Assembly (NCBI GenBank): GCA_025800385.1
Contig: JAOXRS010000047.1
Coordinates: 62,001 to 126,000, forward strand
Direction: 5' to 3'
Source of the DNA: Candidatus Albibeggiatoa sp. nov. NOAA
GTDB lineage: Bacteria > Pseudomonadota > Gammaproteobacteria > Beggiatoales > Beggiatoaceae
DNA: 64,000 bases
Part shown: piece after piece, positions 47,688 through 56,059 of the stretch
How the letters are laid out: the number at the start of each line of letters is the position of its first letter
How positions within the stretch are numbered: the stretch's first letter is position 1
Notes under the pieces: model-generated
What the model was told of the DNA's origin: nothing
Database searches by the model: none
What the model saw: only the letters and a program-made list of their open reading frames with translations
Translations under genes and position numbers: made by a program

Positions 47688-49166
47688 TTAAAACGCATGT
47701 GCGCCGTGTACACCTAAGCTTAATTGATATTGTAACCAGAATTGGTTAATGCGTTCCTCGTCGCCGAGAATGCTGAAATTACCGCGCGTAAATTGTGCTC
47801 TCAGCAATGAATATTCGGTAGGACGAAAGGTGACATTAAGCCCCCAGCGATCGGAGCTTTCCCATTCGTCTAGTATTTTGTTTGCACTTTCTTTTTTATT
47901 GGTTAAGCCAACCACTTCATAACGCACGCCTGCTTCCCAACGTGGTGCAAAACCATAAACTGCTTGTAAATATAAGCCATCTTCTGTGAATTTACGGGTT
48001 GCACCCACAACCGCAGGTTTACTGGCATGATAAGCTACATTTAAATCTTTGACTTGGTATAAATATTCGGCTTGAATTCGTACATCGCCTTGCCCATATG
48101 ATCCTGCGCTGTCGTATTTGTATACCCAGTCTGTACCCGCTAGCCATGATTTACCTTGTAACGCATGAGTGGAATCGCCTGCAACATGGGCATCATCGCC
48201 GTGAAATTCTTGCAACTGGTTGGAGCGAACATAAAATAAGCCACCTTGCAACGCATGGTTATAGCCTAAGTCAGGGGCAAATTTGGCGAATAACGTCCAC
48301 ATACGCGGCGCACTTTTTTCCTTATCAATGGTTAATTCATATTCTTTGCCTTCGAATTCATAATGATGCTCACCAACCAACGCGCCCATTTTCTCATTCC
48401 GCCCTTGGAATAACTCCATACCCAAACGCGTATATACAGGTAATTCTGGCAGCCAAGATAATTGCAAGCCAATATCGCCTAAGCCATGTCCACCCAACAG
48501 CACTTTATAAGGTAAAGCGGCATCACTGAAATCCCAATCATGCGTATGTTGCTTGTTCATATAGCCAATGTCGGATAGAAATTTACCCCCTTTCACTTGC
48601 AAGCCAGCGGGCAACCCACGAGTTAAAAGATATGCTTCTTCAACTTCCACACTATCCTCAGAAAAAACGATCTGTGCTTTAGCATCAAAATAAGGATCAA
48701 CAGTGGCTGATATTGCCATTTCTACACTGTTCAGATTAAAGCCGCGATCCATGCCACCATGCGAATGACCATGATCGTCATGCCCGTGATCGTGTGAATG
48801 CCCATGTGCATTGTGGATGCCATCTAAGGATTCAAGCTTCTCACCGCCCTTACCATCGTCATTATCGTTATAGTACGAGCCATCCAAAATAACTGAAATA
48901 GCAGGATTAAACGCAGTACCAGAACTTACGGATTGACGGCTACTGTTTTTAGTATTTCTGGGACTTGGTGCGGTTGGCTGTGGTTCTTCTATGGTGGATG
49001 ATTGCACCTGCTGCAAACGTTGCTCAAGGTCTTGGATGCGCCCTTCATATTCTTGTTTTAGCTGATTAATTTGTTGTTGCAGTGCTGCAATATCATCTGA
49101 TTGCGCTTGTGCCATAGGGCTGAAACCCAAGACGCAGGCAACCGCAAAACTGAGTGTTTTGTTCAC
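47688..49166 (-). CDS. Zur-linked outer membrane beta-barrel protein with His-rich loop
   Basis: This protein of about 492 residues has a signal peptide (NKTLSFAVACVLGFSPMAQA) and a short N-terminal coiled coil (IAALQQQINQLKQEYEGR). A His/Asp-rich stretch (HGHSHDHGHDDHGHSHGG) is a likely zinc-binding loop. A barrel region with alternating aromatic strands follows. It probably helps zinc cross the outer membrane. GTG at 49166 follows AGGAAG and gives a clean signal peptide, so I prefer it to ATG 49202. It is the first gene of an operon with aztC, and a Zur box lies 61 bases upstream. Confidence 0.8.
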   Translation of the reverse strand: MNKTLSFAVACVLGFSPMAQAQSDDIAALQQQINQLKQEYEGRIQDLEQRLQQVQSSTIEEPQPTAPSPRNTKNSSRQSVSSGTAFNPAISVILDGSYYNDNDDGKGGEKLESLDGIHNAHGHSHDHGHDDHGHSHGGMDRGFNLNSVEMAISATVDPYFDAKAQIVFSEDSVEVEEAYLLTRGLPAGLQVKGGKFLSDIGYMNKQHTHDWDFSDAALPYKVLLGGHGLGDIGLQLSWLPELPVYTRLGMELFQGRNEKMGALVGEHHYEFEGKEYELTIDKEKSAPRMWTLFAKFAPDLGYNHALQGGLFYVRSNQLQEFHGDDAHVAGDSTHALQGKSWLAGTDWVYKYDSAGSYGQGDVRIQAEYLYQVKDLNVAYHASKPAVVGATRKFTEDGLYLQAVYGFAPRWEAGVRYEVVGLTNKKESANKILDEWESSDRWGLNVTFRPTEYSLLRAQFTRGNFSILGDEERINQFWLQYQLSLGVHGAHAF

Positions 49167-49226
49167 AAATATCTTCCTAGAGAAAAGGTTATAACGTGAC
49201 ATGTAAGTGATGAGTTTGTTAATTTA

Positions 49227-49249
49227 GAAATGTTATGTTATAACATAAT
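49227..49249. promoter_or_regulatory. Zur box in the divergent zinc-gene promoter
   Basis: GAAATGTTAT, two bases, then TATAACAT closely matches the E. coli Zur consensus (18 of 22 defined positions by my count). It lies between the outer membrane protein and AztD-like genes, so both should be repressed when zinc is sufficient. Confidence 0.82.
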
Positions 49250-49290
49250 TTAAAATTTGCAATCCATCTTCTACTCAATAAATAAATCTC

Positions 49291-50673
49291 ATGCAGTTAA
49301 ATACTCAACAAATAAGTCACTTGCTACCTAAATCTTTTGTCAAACTTGCACTGGCATTAGCATTATCTTCTGCGCTAGTTAGCTGCGATAGCAACAGTAA
49401 TCATGCTTCCGACGGGGTTCATTCAGAACATAATCATGCGGCAGGTGAGGATCATTCAGGGCATGACCATGCAGAACACGAAGATAATGATTTGCATATT
49501 GAAAGCGCAGGTCGTTTAGCTGTATTGAGTAGCACCGATAACACAGTCAATATTATCAATCTTGACGATCAACAAAATTTAGGTAGCTTTTCGCTAGGTT
49601 CAGAGGGTGCTCGCCTTTATGCCAGTCCTGAATATCGTTATGTTTTGGCGTTTGAAAGAAATGCTAATCTGATTTCTGTTTTCGATAGCGGTCTGTATAC
49701 CGAAGATCATGGCGATCATTTGCATGATTATCAGGAAGCGCCTACAGACACAGGTATTCGCTTGAACGGTGTGAAACCGACGCATTTCACTGCACACGAA
49801 GAACATGGCGTAATTTTTAATGATGCGGGCAATGGCGTGGTGTCATCAGTTACGGTGTTGAGTGATGAACTGCTCACTTCCAGAGGTACATTACCAACAT
49901 TAGAGCTAAGCAACAGTATGCACGGCGTGGCTAAGCTGATTGAAGGCAAACTATTTGTGACTTACCGAGATAGCAGCATTACAGATACCACTTTGCCAGC
50001 AGAAGTAGAACGTTACAGCTTTGATGGCAGCAACTTTACCTTAGATACCCGTTACAACACCCAGTGCCCATTGTTACATGGTGCAGCAGCAAATGAAGAG
50101 TATCTGATTTTTGGTTGTGGTGATGGCATTTTAAGCATCAATTTGCATGACGCAGATTACAGTGCAACGCATTACAGCAACCCTGATTTCTTTGCCGAGG
50201 GTGAGCGTATCGGCTCAGTTTATAGCCATCATGCAGTCAGTGATATGATTGGTGCTGCTGGTCGTAACCCACGTAAGTTGGTGCGTTTATCACCAGAAGC
50301 TGAACAAGTTATGCAGCCGTTGACATTGCCTGACAATGATTCGCCGATTGTACAAGGGTTTAATCAGGATGGAGATAAGTTTTATGCCCTATCATCAGAC
50401 GGTCAGTTGCATTTCTATAATAGTGCTGACTGGACATTTTCCAGCTCATTGCAAGTCATCGATGCTTTAACAGAAGAGAGCAGCAACCCTGTCATCATCA
50501 CCACTCAAGTTGATAGCCATCTGTATTTACTAGAGCCTGATAATCAGCGCATTCTCATTATTGATTCAGAGGAAGAAAGCTTGGAAGGTAGCATCAGTCT
50601 GGATTTTCCAGCTAGTGCACTGACATGGGTGGGCTTGAGTGCTGAACATGAAGAACACGGACATGAACATTAA
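49291..50673 (+). CDS. aztD: Zinc metallochaperone lipoprotein, AztD-like beta-propeller
   Basis: This 460-residue protein has a lipobox (ALVSC, Cys32), so it is likely a lipoprotein. A His/Asp/Glu-rich N-terminal segment follows (about 38-70, HNHAAGEDHSGHDHAEHED) and then a beta-propeller (RLAVLSSTDNTVNIINLDD, FGCGDGILSINLHDADY, SHLYLLEPDNQRILIID). It ends in another His cluster (EHEEHGHEH). These features match AztD, which carries zinc in the periplasm and hands it to AztC. It is divergent from the outer membrane protein/aztC operon and shares a Zur box. Confidence 0.82.
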   Translation: MQLNTQQISHLLPKSFVKLALALALSSALVSCDSNSNHASDGVHSEHNHAAGEDHSGHDHAEHEDNDLHIESAGRLAVLSSTDNTVNIINLDDQQNLGSFSLGSEGARLYASPEYRYVLAFERNANLISVFDSGLYTEDHGDHLHDYQEAPTDTGIRLNGVKPTHFTAHEEHGVIFNDAGNGVVSSVTVLSDELLTSRGTLPTLELSNSMHGVAKLIEGKLFVTYRDSSITDTTLPAEVERYSFDGSNFTLDTRYNTQCPLLHGAAANEEYLIFGCGDGILSINLHDADYSATHYSNPDFFAEGERIGSVYSHHAVSDMIGAAGRNPRKLVRLSPEAEQVMQPLTLPDNDSPIVQGFNQDGDKFYALSSDGQLHFYNSADWTFSSSLQVIDALTEESSNPVIITTQVDSHLYLLEPDNQRILIIDSEEESLEGSISLDFPASALTWVGLSAEHEEHGHEH

Positions 50674-50712
50674 TACTTCGTTCTAATTAGAGTGAGGTCA
50701 AGCTAAATTTTC

Positions 50713-50747
50713 AAACCTATCTAAGTTGAGCAAGTTTAGATAGGTTT
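50713..50747. terminator. Hairpin between convergent aztD and 50796-51182
   Basis: AAACCTATCTAA pairs perfectly with TTAGATAGGTTT (12 bp, 11-base loop) 40 bases after the aztD stop. The T-run is poor, but the stem is long. Confidence 0.6.
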
Positions 50748-50795
50748 CTAATTGCTGTTATTCCATTCTATGCAGACTAATCAAACCCTATCAAA

Positions 50796-51182
50796 TTAAT
50801 CTAATGCCACCACAAAACTGCAAATCACTAACACAATTGTTACTGGTCCCCATAACATGCGTTCTTTTTTACTTGGCGTGATGTTATTGAGTATTGCACT
50901 GATGATAAATAAGACAACAACAAACCAAATGGCATAGCGCGAAACATGTGCGTACTCAACCCATGCCAAGCCTGCTCGACTGATAACCACAGCACCGCAG
51001 AAAATCAGCAAACCCATTTGTACTAATGCGGCAATACGTAATTGTGGCGGATATTTGCCTGGGAATTTACCGCCCATTGCCCACTCTCCCCAAGGTGCGC
51101 CCAATGCTAAAGCAAGTTGAAACAGCACAACTACACTGGTGAGCAGAGTGAAAATATAGGCCGCTAGCATCGAACTATTCAA
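50796..51182 (-). CDS. Small four-helix membrane protein
   Basis: This 128-residue protein has four hydrophobic segments (TLLTSVVVLFQLALALGAPWG, ALVQMGLLIFCGAVVI, IWFVVVLFIISAILNNI, PVTIVLVICSFVVAL) and a conserved-looking PWGEWAMGGKFPGKYP loop. The family is not named with certainty. The TTG at 51182 has an AAGGAG site at ideal spacing, so it is probably the real start rather than the ATG at 51170. It lies next to the zinc genes, but a role in zinc handling is not shown. Confidence 0.7.
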   Translation of the reverse strand: MNSSMLAAYIFTLLTSVVVLFQLALALGAPWGEWAMGGKFPGKYPPQLRIAALVQMGLLIFCGAVVISRAGLAWVEYAHVSRYAIWFVVVLFIISAILNNITPSKKERMLWGPVTIVLVICSFVVALD

Positions 51183-51211
51183 TATATTCTCCTTTTTATA
51201 AAAAGCGTATT

Positions 51212-51604
51212 TTAATTCACAGATTTTTCATCATTACCACACAATGCATTGATCTTACCCAATAATCTCGCTAACTCAATAGGCTTAGTATCATAATCGT
51301 CACAGCCTGCGGTGAGTGCATTTTCACGGTCGCCAGACATCGCATGTGCGGTTAAGGCGATAATGGGAATTTGGCAGGTATCATCGGCGGCTTTGAGTTC
51401 ACGGGTGGCAGTCCAACCATCTTTTATGGGTAAACTCATATCCATCAAAATAATATCGGGCATTTCCTGTCGAGCGCAAATAACGCCTTGCTCACCATCA
51501 CGAGCTGCTACTATGGTAAAACCTTTACGTTGCAAACGTCGACTTAACATATCCAGATTGGCATCATTATCTTCAACAATCAATATCTTAGTATTTTGCT
51601 GCAT
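51212..51604 (-). CDS. Single-domain response regulator (CheY-like receiver)
   Basis: This 130-residue receiver has the acidic pair (VEDND), the phospho-acceptor Asp (IILMDMSLP), the Thr of the switch (ALTAHAM) and the Lys (DTKPI). There is no output domain, so it should act by protein binding or phosphotransfer. ATG at 51604 has an AGGAGG site located inside the end of the HTH-LRR gene, and the coding regions overlap by 17 bases. The pair is therefore translationally coupled. Confidence 0.9.
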   Translation of the reverse strand: MQQNTKILIVEDNDANLDMLSRRLQRKGFTIVAARDGEQGVICARQEMPDIILMDMSLPIKDGWTATRELKAADDTCQIPIIALTAHAMSGDRENALTAGCDDYDTKPIELARLLGKINALCGNDEKSVN

Positions 51605-53000
51605 GGTGAATGTCCTCCTGAAGTCCGCCAAGACAATGTCGAATAACCCGTGCAGGTCGCTGCTGATCTTCTAACACTTCAGCTGATGCTGCCAGTGGAT
51701 TCCCGCGCAAATCCAACCATGTAAGGGATTCTGCTAAGCGCACCAATTCCTGTGGTAAAACCGCAAGGTGATTATTACGTAAATCCAGTTTTTGCAACCG
51801 TGTCAGGCGGCGAATGCTGGCAGGTAACTCAGTTAATCGATTATTACCCAAATATAGCCATTCCAATTGTGTCAACTGGCGAATTTCTTCTGGTAATGCA
51901 GTTAAAAGATTGCCGCCCACATCCAAAATCCGTAATTCGCTTAAAGCGCCGATAGCTGCGGGCAACGTTTGCAAATGATTTTCTTCCAATGTAAGTTCAT
52001 GCAAGGTGGCAGGCAGTCGGTCGGGTAAGCTTTCCAGTTGACAACCCGCAAGGCGCAGCACTTCCAACTTGGGCAAAGTGCCGATTTCTGTGGGCAGATA
52101 ACGTAACCGTCCTGCACAAACATTGATAGTCTGCAACGCGCTTAAATACCCTAAAGTGGTTGGCAACTCTGCTAAGGCCGTTCCGCCCAAACTTAATGCC
52201 CGTAAAGATGACAAATTACCTAGTTCGTCAGGTAAGCTGTGTAATCGATTGCGATAGACATCCAACAGTTGCAATTGAGATAATTGTCCGATTTCGGCAG
52301 GTAAGGTTTGTAATTGGCAACCATGCAGGTTTAATTCTTCTAAACAACATAATGTACCAATTTCAGCGGGCAGAGTTTGCAACGGGCAACCCTCCATGTC
52401 CAAGATTCGCAATTGCTTCAACTTAGCAATCTCAGACGGTAATACGGTCAGATGGTTAGCATATAAATCCAATTCCTCCAACCATGTCAGTTCCCATACT
52501 GCATCTGGCAATTCAGACAATTCACAAGCACTTAAGTCAAGATATGGGGTTTTATCGCGGCGTACTTGTGCAATCCGTTGTTCAACTTGGTTTGGTGTTC
52601 GTGGTTCTGTTATTTTAGCTGGATAACTAGATGTATCGCGCCGAGGTAGGCGGTTGGTGAGAGTATTGAGTAAATCGCGTGCGAGCCCTTGTCCACGGTC
52701 ATCAAGGCAATTATAGAGCAGCAATAAAACTGACTCGTCTTCCCGTAATTGTAAAGGACGCAACGCCCAATTAGGCAAGTCGGGTTGAATTTCTCTAGGA
52801 TCAATTTCCAGTAGGGCTGCAATTTTAAATACGGCTTCAAAATTCATTGCAATATTACCATTCAGATATTGCCCAAAAGCACTGGCATTAGCCCAGCCTA
52901 ATTTCTCCGCAGCACTGGCTTGTGTCAGTCCTAAACGATTTTTTTCTTGATTCCACAGACGTTTGAGATTTTTAGCAGCACTTAATTCAGCAGGTGTCAT
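51588..53000 (-). CDS. XRE-type HTH protein with leucine-rich repeats
   Basis: The 470-residue protein combines an N-terminal helix-turn-helix of the Cro/XRE class (about 8-70; LGLTQASAAEKLGW and SAFGQYLNGNIAMNF) with a linker and about twelve LRR units (about 145-435; L..LP.EIG.L..L..L.L). It probably binds DNA with the N-terminus and a partner or signal with the LRRs. It is followed by an overlapping receiver gene, so the two may form a signalling pair. It splits the zinc genes, which may mean insertion of an accessory module. There is no evidence for its target genes. Confidence 0.88.
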   Translation of the reverse strand: MTPAELSAAKNLKRLWNQEKNRLGLTQASAAEKLGWANASAFGQYLNGNIAMNFEAVFKIAALLEIDPREIQPDLPNWALRPLQLREDESVLLLLYNCLDDRGQGLARDLLNTLTNRLPRRDTSSYPAKITEPRTPNQVEQRIAQVRRDKTPYLDLSACELSELPDAVWELTWLEELDLYANHLTVLPSEIAKLKQLRILDMEGCPLQTLPAEIGTLCCLEELNLHGCQLQTLPAEIGQLSQLQLLDVYRNRLHSLPDELGNLSSLRALSLGGTALAELPTTLGYLSALQTINVCAGRLRYLPTEIGTLPKLEVLRLAGCQLESLPDRLPATLHELTLEENHLQTLPAAIGALSELRILDVGGNLLTALPEEIRQLTQLEWLYLGNNRLTELPASIRRLTRLQKLDLRNNHLAVLPQELVRLAESLTWLDLRGNPLAASAEVLEDQQRPARVIRHCLGGLQEDIHHAAKY

Positions 53001-53218
53001 AATATAGCCTTTATTTAGTTTGACTATAAAAATAATAGCATATGAATTTATTTAGTCAATTTAATTTATAGTTAAACTATAAAATATATCTACTCAGAAT
53101 TATATCGTTCCAACAATACAGAACTAGGCAGCTTTAACATTTAAGAATGTGTTTAAGAATAGCGTGGCATATCGTGGGGGTATTTCTAAGCTGGGTATAT
53201 TAAAGTAAAAATAGATAT

Positions 53219-53995
53219 TTAGAACCGTAAAATCCAGTTTTGAATATATTCTGGAACGTTAGAAGTATCTAGGATCGAAAACACCTCTTTCCAAGTAATG
53301 GATTTGTGGGTTTTACAATTCTGCTTGTTGTTCTTAGATTTTTTCTTGGATAAGATGTAAAAATCTGCTTGGATACCCAATAAATCAAATATCTTAACCT
53401 GAGTATCAGTTTGACTCTCGTAGTCTAATTTCCTTTTAGAAAATATAGATTTATCTGTATCTGTACTGGGGTAAGTTCCTATACCTGATTCAAATTTTGC
53501 TTCAATACAAATCGCTTTTTCTGTACCGAAGTGAATGACAATATCTGGTTTTGCATTAAAGCACCATTTGAATTTTGTTGCATTCAGGAACTCATCATTA
53601 TTCTCAATCGTATTATCGTAATGAGACATTGCCCAGTTACTAGGAGATTGGATGTATTCTTTAGAAGGCTTGTTTCCAACACCAAAGTATTGGTTGAAAT
53701 CACAACGTGGACAGCTTCTTAGCCAGTGGTTTTGTGAATAGCCTAAAGAATTTAAAATGTAGTTCCTTTTAATTTCATTATTCTTAAAGTTATACCAAAT
53801 ATCACGCAATTGAGAATACTCGAAAAATATTGAAGATTCTGTTTCAAGATAGTCAGGCTTATTAAGAAACTCTAAAAATGAAAGCGTGTTATTATTAACC
53901 AAGAGCAGATGATACAATATTGCACAAACATTTCTCTCTTCTCGATTAATCATATGATATGGTTCTTTCCAATCAAACGATTCTCTTATATTCAT
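53219..53995 (-). CDS. PD-(D/E)XK nuclease-like protein
   Basis: This 258-residue soluble protein has a nuclease-like core near residues 148-170: KPDIVIHFGTEKAICIEAKFE gives the PD...ExK pattern of restriction-type endonucleases. CPRCDFNQYFG and further conserved aromatic residues precede it. No methyltransferase partner is adjacent. It could be a lone restriction or defence nuclease, or a repair-related protein. Its AT-rich, Asn/Lys-rich coding differs from the neighbouring zinc genes, hinting at transfer. Confidence 0.65.
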   Translation of the reverse strand: MNIRESFDWKEPYHMINREERNVCAILYHLLLVNNNTLSFLEFLNKPDYLETESSIFFEYSQLRDIWYNFKNNEIKRNYILNSLGYSQNHWLRSCPRCDFNQYFGVGNKPSKEYIQSPSNWAMSHYDNTIENNDEFLNATKFKWCFNAKPDIVIHFGTEKAICIEAKFESGIGTYPSTDTDKSIFSKRKLDYESQTDTQVKIFDLLGIQADFYILSKKKSKNNKQNCKTHKSITWKEVFSILDTSNVPEYIQNWILRF

Positions 53996-54035
53996 CCCTT
54001 TGCCTTTTCTAAGCTAGCATTAATCATTGCCTAGT

Positions 54036-54842
54036 CTAGCTAAACGTTAAGGCTATTACAATCCGCTGTACTGCCCAAACCACACCCGCCAATACTAATA
54101 AACAAGCTACAAGCATAGGTGCAAAAGGTTGATCTAAATGTAAAGCGCATATAAAAGCACTAAGATAGGCAACTAATCCAAAAAACACCGCCCAGAATAC
54201 TGTCCACCACCAACCACGCGCCCATGTAAACGCCAACCAAGCAGGGATAAAAACCAAGGCAAAAGCCGCCATCAATCCCATGCTAACACTGGCAACACCC
54301 AACACAATTGCACATAGAATGTCGAACATCAATTGAAAATGCCAAGCAGGTAAATTATTGGCGCGAAAATAATCAGGAAAAAAACGGATACGCAATAAGC
54401 GCGGCGACCAATAAGGCAAAGATAAACCTGTTACAGCCGATACAACCAATGCCGTCCATAAATGACTTTCGCCGATAAAATAAAGCTGTCCATCAATGAA
54501 AGCCTGTATCTGTGCTTCGCCATGTGGTGCATTCGCCGCCAGTAACAATGTGACACTCCAACCAAAAAGCAACATTAACGCATAGGTTTCATTTCCCCAG
54601 CCGACACGTATATTTTTTGCAGCTGCGCCTATACTTGCACCCAATGCTGAACCTGCTAATACAGGCAACCCCATGGCTGCGCCACCTAACGCACCTGCAC
54701 TGGCCAATTGCGCCAACCCTAATGCAGCTAACCACTCTTCGCGTAAACGTAAATACACACCCAACAGCGATAACAAAATGGTCAAGATCAGACCTGTTAA
54801 TAAAGGCAAATGAAATAAAGGGTCTAGCCAACTATCAAACAT
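54036..54842 (-). CDS. aztB: Zinc ABC transporter permease (AztB-like)
   Basis: This 268-residue membrane protein has about seven or eight transmembrane helices and belongs to the ZnuB/AztB-type permeases (LTGLILTILLSLLGVYLRLREEWLAALG start, ASVSMGLMAAFALVFIPA). It forms the inner membrane channel for zinc released from AztC. It overlaps aztA by 8 bases. The solute-binding protein lies 7 kb away at 46.8 kb, so the system is split. Confidence 0.85.
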   Translation of the reverse strand: MFDSWLDPLFHLPLLTGLILTILLSLLGVYLRLREEWLAALGLAQLASAGALGGAAMGLPVLAGSALGASIGAAAKNIRVGWGNETYALMLLFGWSVTLLLAANAPHGEAQIQAFIDGQLYFIGESHLWTALVVSAVTGLSLPYWSPRLLRIRFFPDYFRANNLPAWHFQLMFDILCAIVLGVASVSMGLMAAFALVFIPAWLAFTWARGWWWTVFWAVFFGLVAYLSAFICALHLDQPFAPMLVACLLVLAGVVWAVQRIVIALTFS

Positions 54843-55413
54843 GGGTTATTTCCTGAACACGAGTACAAGTTTGCTGTATAAACGTGGCTTCATGACTGAC
54901 TAAAAGTGCGGCTTGGTGAGGTTGTAACTGCTGTAAACCCTCATGCACTATAGTGATACTTTCAGGGTCTAAATTATTGGTAGGTTCATCTAATATGATA
55001 ATGTCTGCCCCACTGCCAAGACATGCCCAAATCTGTAACAACTGCAATTGCCCGCCACTGAGCTTATCCAAACGTTGAGGCAATAGAATTTGCAAACGTT
55101 GTGGTAAGTTATCCGTTTTTACTCCACATAAACGCAGTAATTCATCACCTCGAATTGGCATTTGTTTGAGCTGCACGGGATGTTGCGCTTGATGGACGAT
55201 ATGTGCATTTTTTCGTATCACACCACTAAAAATTCTGGCCGTACCCATAATGGCGCGGATCACGGTGGATTTCCCCACACCATTTGCTCCACATAAACCT
55301 AAAATACTACCCACGTATAAGTTAAATGAAACAGGCGGTGTAATTGGGGTCTGATACCCTGTAATTAGATTCTCAACTTGTAATAGGGGTTGAAGGCTCA
55401 CTATCATGCCCAT
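54835..55413 (-). CDS. aztA: Zinc ABC transporter ATPase (AztA-like)
   Basis: This 192-residue protein is a short but complete ABC ATPase: Walker A GANGVGKST, signature LSGGQ, Walker B IIILDEPT and the switch His in LLVSHEA. The short length is typical of Azt-type zinc importers rather than ZnuC (about 250). It sits 71 bases after zur, with a Zur-like site between them, and overlaps aztB. Confidence 0.88.
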   Translation of the reverse strand: MGMIVSLQPLLQVENLITGYQTPITPPVSFNLYVGSILGLCGANGVGKSTVIRAIMGTARIFSGVIRKNAHIVHQAQHPVQLKQMPIRGDELLRLCGVKTDNLPQRLQILLPQRLDKLSGGQLQLLQIWACLGSGADIIILDEPTNNLDPESITIVHEGLQQLQPHQAALLVSHEATFIQQTCTRVQEITHV

Positions 55414-55421
55414 CTAAAAAA

Positions 55422-55444
55422 GTGATAATATAACATAACATTTA
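55422..55444. promoter_or_regulatory. Zur-like site upstream of aztA
   Basis: On the minus strand the text reads AAATGTTATG, then TTATATTATCA. It matches the left half of the Zur consensus well and the right half partially, and lies within 31 bases of the aztA start. Confidence 0.6.
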
Positions 55445-55484
55445 TTAAACACAAGCTAAGCAAATATAGGGTTTAAAAGATTTA

Positions 55485-55886
55485 TTAATGGCTCTGATTA
55501 CGACAGTTATCACATAACCCACGGATTTCCAACATGGTATGCAAATCGCTAAAACCAACCTCTTGCCCATAGCTTTCCAAAACAGCTTCTAATTTTGATA
55601 AATCTTTAATTTCATGGACACGTTGACAACAACGGCAAATCATAAAAGCCGCAGTATGATGGCATGTTGGGGATTCTTGTTGGCAAGCAACATAAGCGTT
55701 GAGCGATTCTAATTTATGCACCAAGCCATGTTCCATCAAATAATCCAAAGCCCGATAGACTGTTTGTGGTGCTTTTGCCCCTTGCTGTAATTTTTCCAAA
55801 ATCTTGTAAGCAGCAATGGGGGTCTTTGCTTCGCGGATAATATCGAGTACGCCTTGACGCACAGGGGTTAGTTTAAGATTTGGCAT
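55485..55886 (-). CDS. zur: Zinc uptake regulator Zur (Fur family)
   Basis: This 133-residue Fur-family repressor has a winged-helix domain (LTPVRQGVLDII, APQTVYRALDYLMEHGLVHKLES) and a C-terminal metal domain. The HHTAAFMICRCC segment and the CDNC pair form the structural zinc site. Position directly before aztAB and the Zur boxes in the zinc genes favour Zur over Fur. ACATAACAT half-sites near 55947 suggest autoregulation, weakly. Confidence 0.88.
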   Translation of the reverse strand: MPNLKLTPVRQGVLDIIREAKTPIAAYKILEKLQQGAKAPQTVYRALDYLMEHGLVHKLESLNAYVACQQESPTCHHTAAFMICRCCQRVHEIKDLSKLEAVLESYGQEVGFSDLHTMLEIRGLCDNCRNQSH

Positions 55887-56016
55887 GAGAGAATTAAAAT
55901 AGAATGTATATTTATTATGAATGGCAACATAACATAAAATGATAAGCCGCGCTGTGAAATATCAAAATATACAACATAATTAGAAATTTGTGATTTATGC
56001 TTTAAATTAGAAACAA

Positions 56017-56054
56017 TTGAGTTCGTCCCATTAAATAGACATAGGCGAACTCAA
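56017..56054 (-). terminator. Terminator after the Kef-type antiporter gene
   Basis: TTGAGTTCG pairs perfectly with CGAACTCAA (9 bp) six bases after the stop. On the minus strand it is followed by a T-rich tract (TTGTTTCTAATTT). Confidence 0.65.
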
Positions 56055-56059
56055 AAGAC

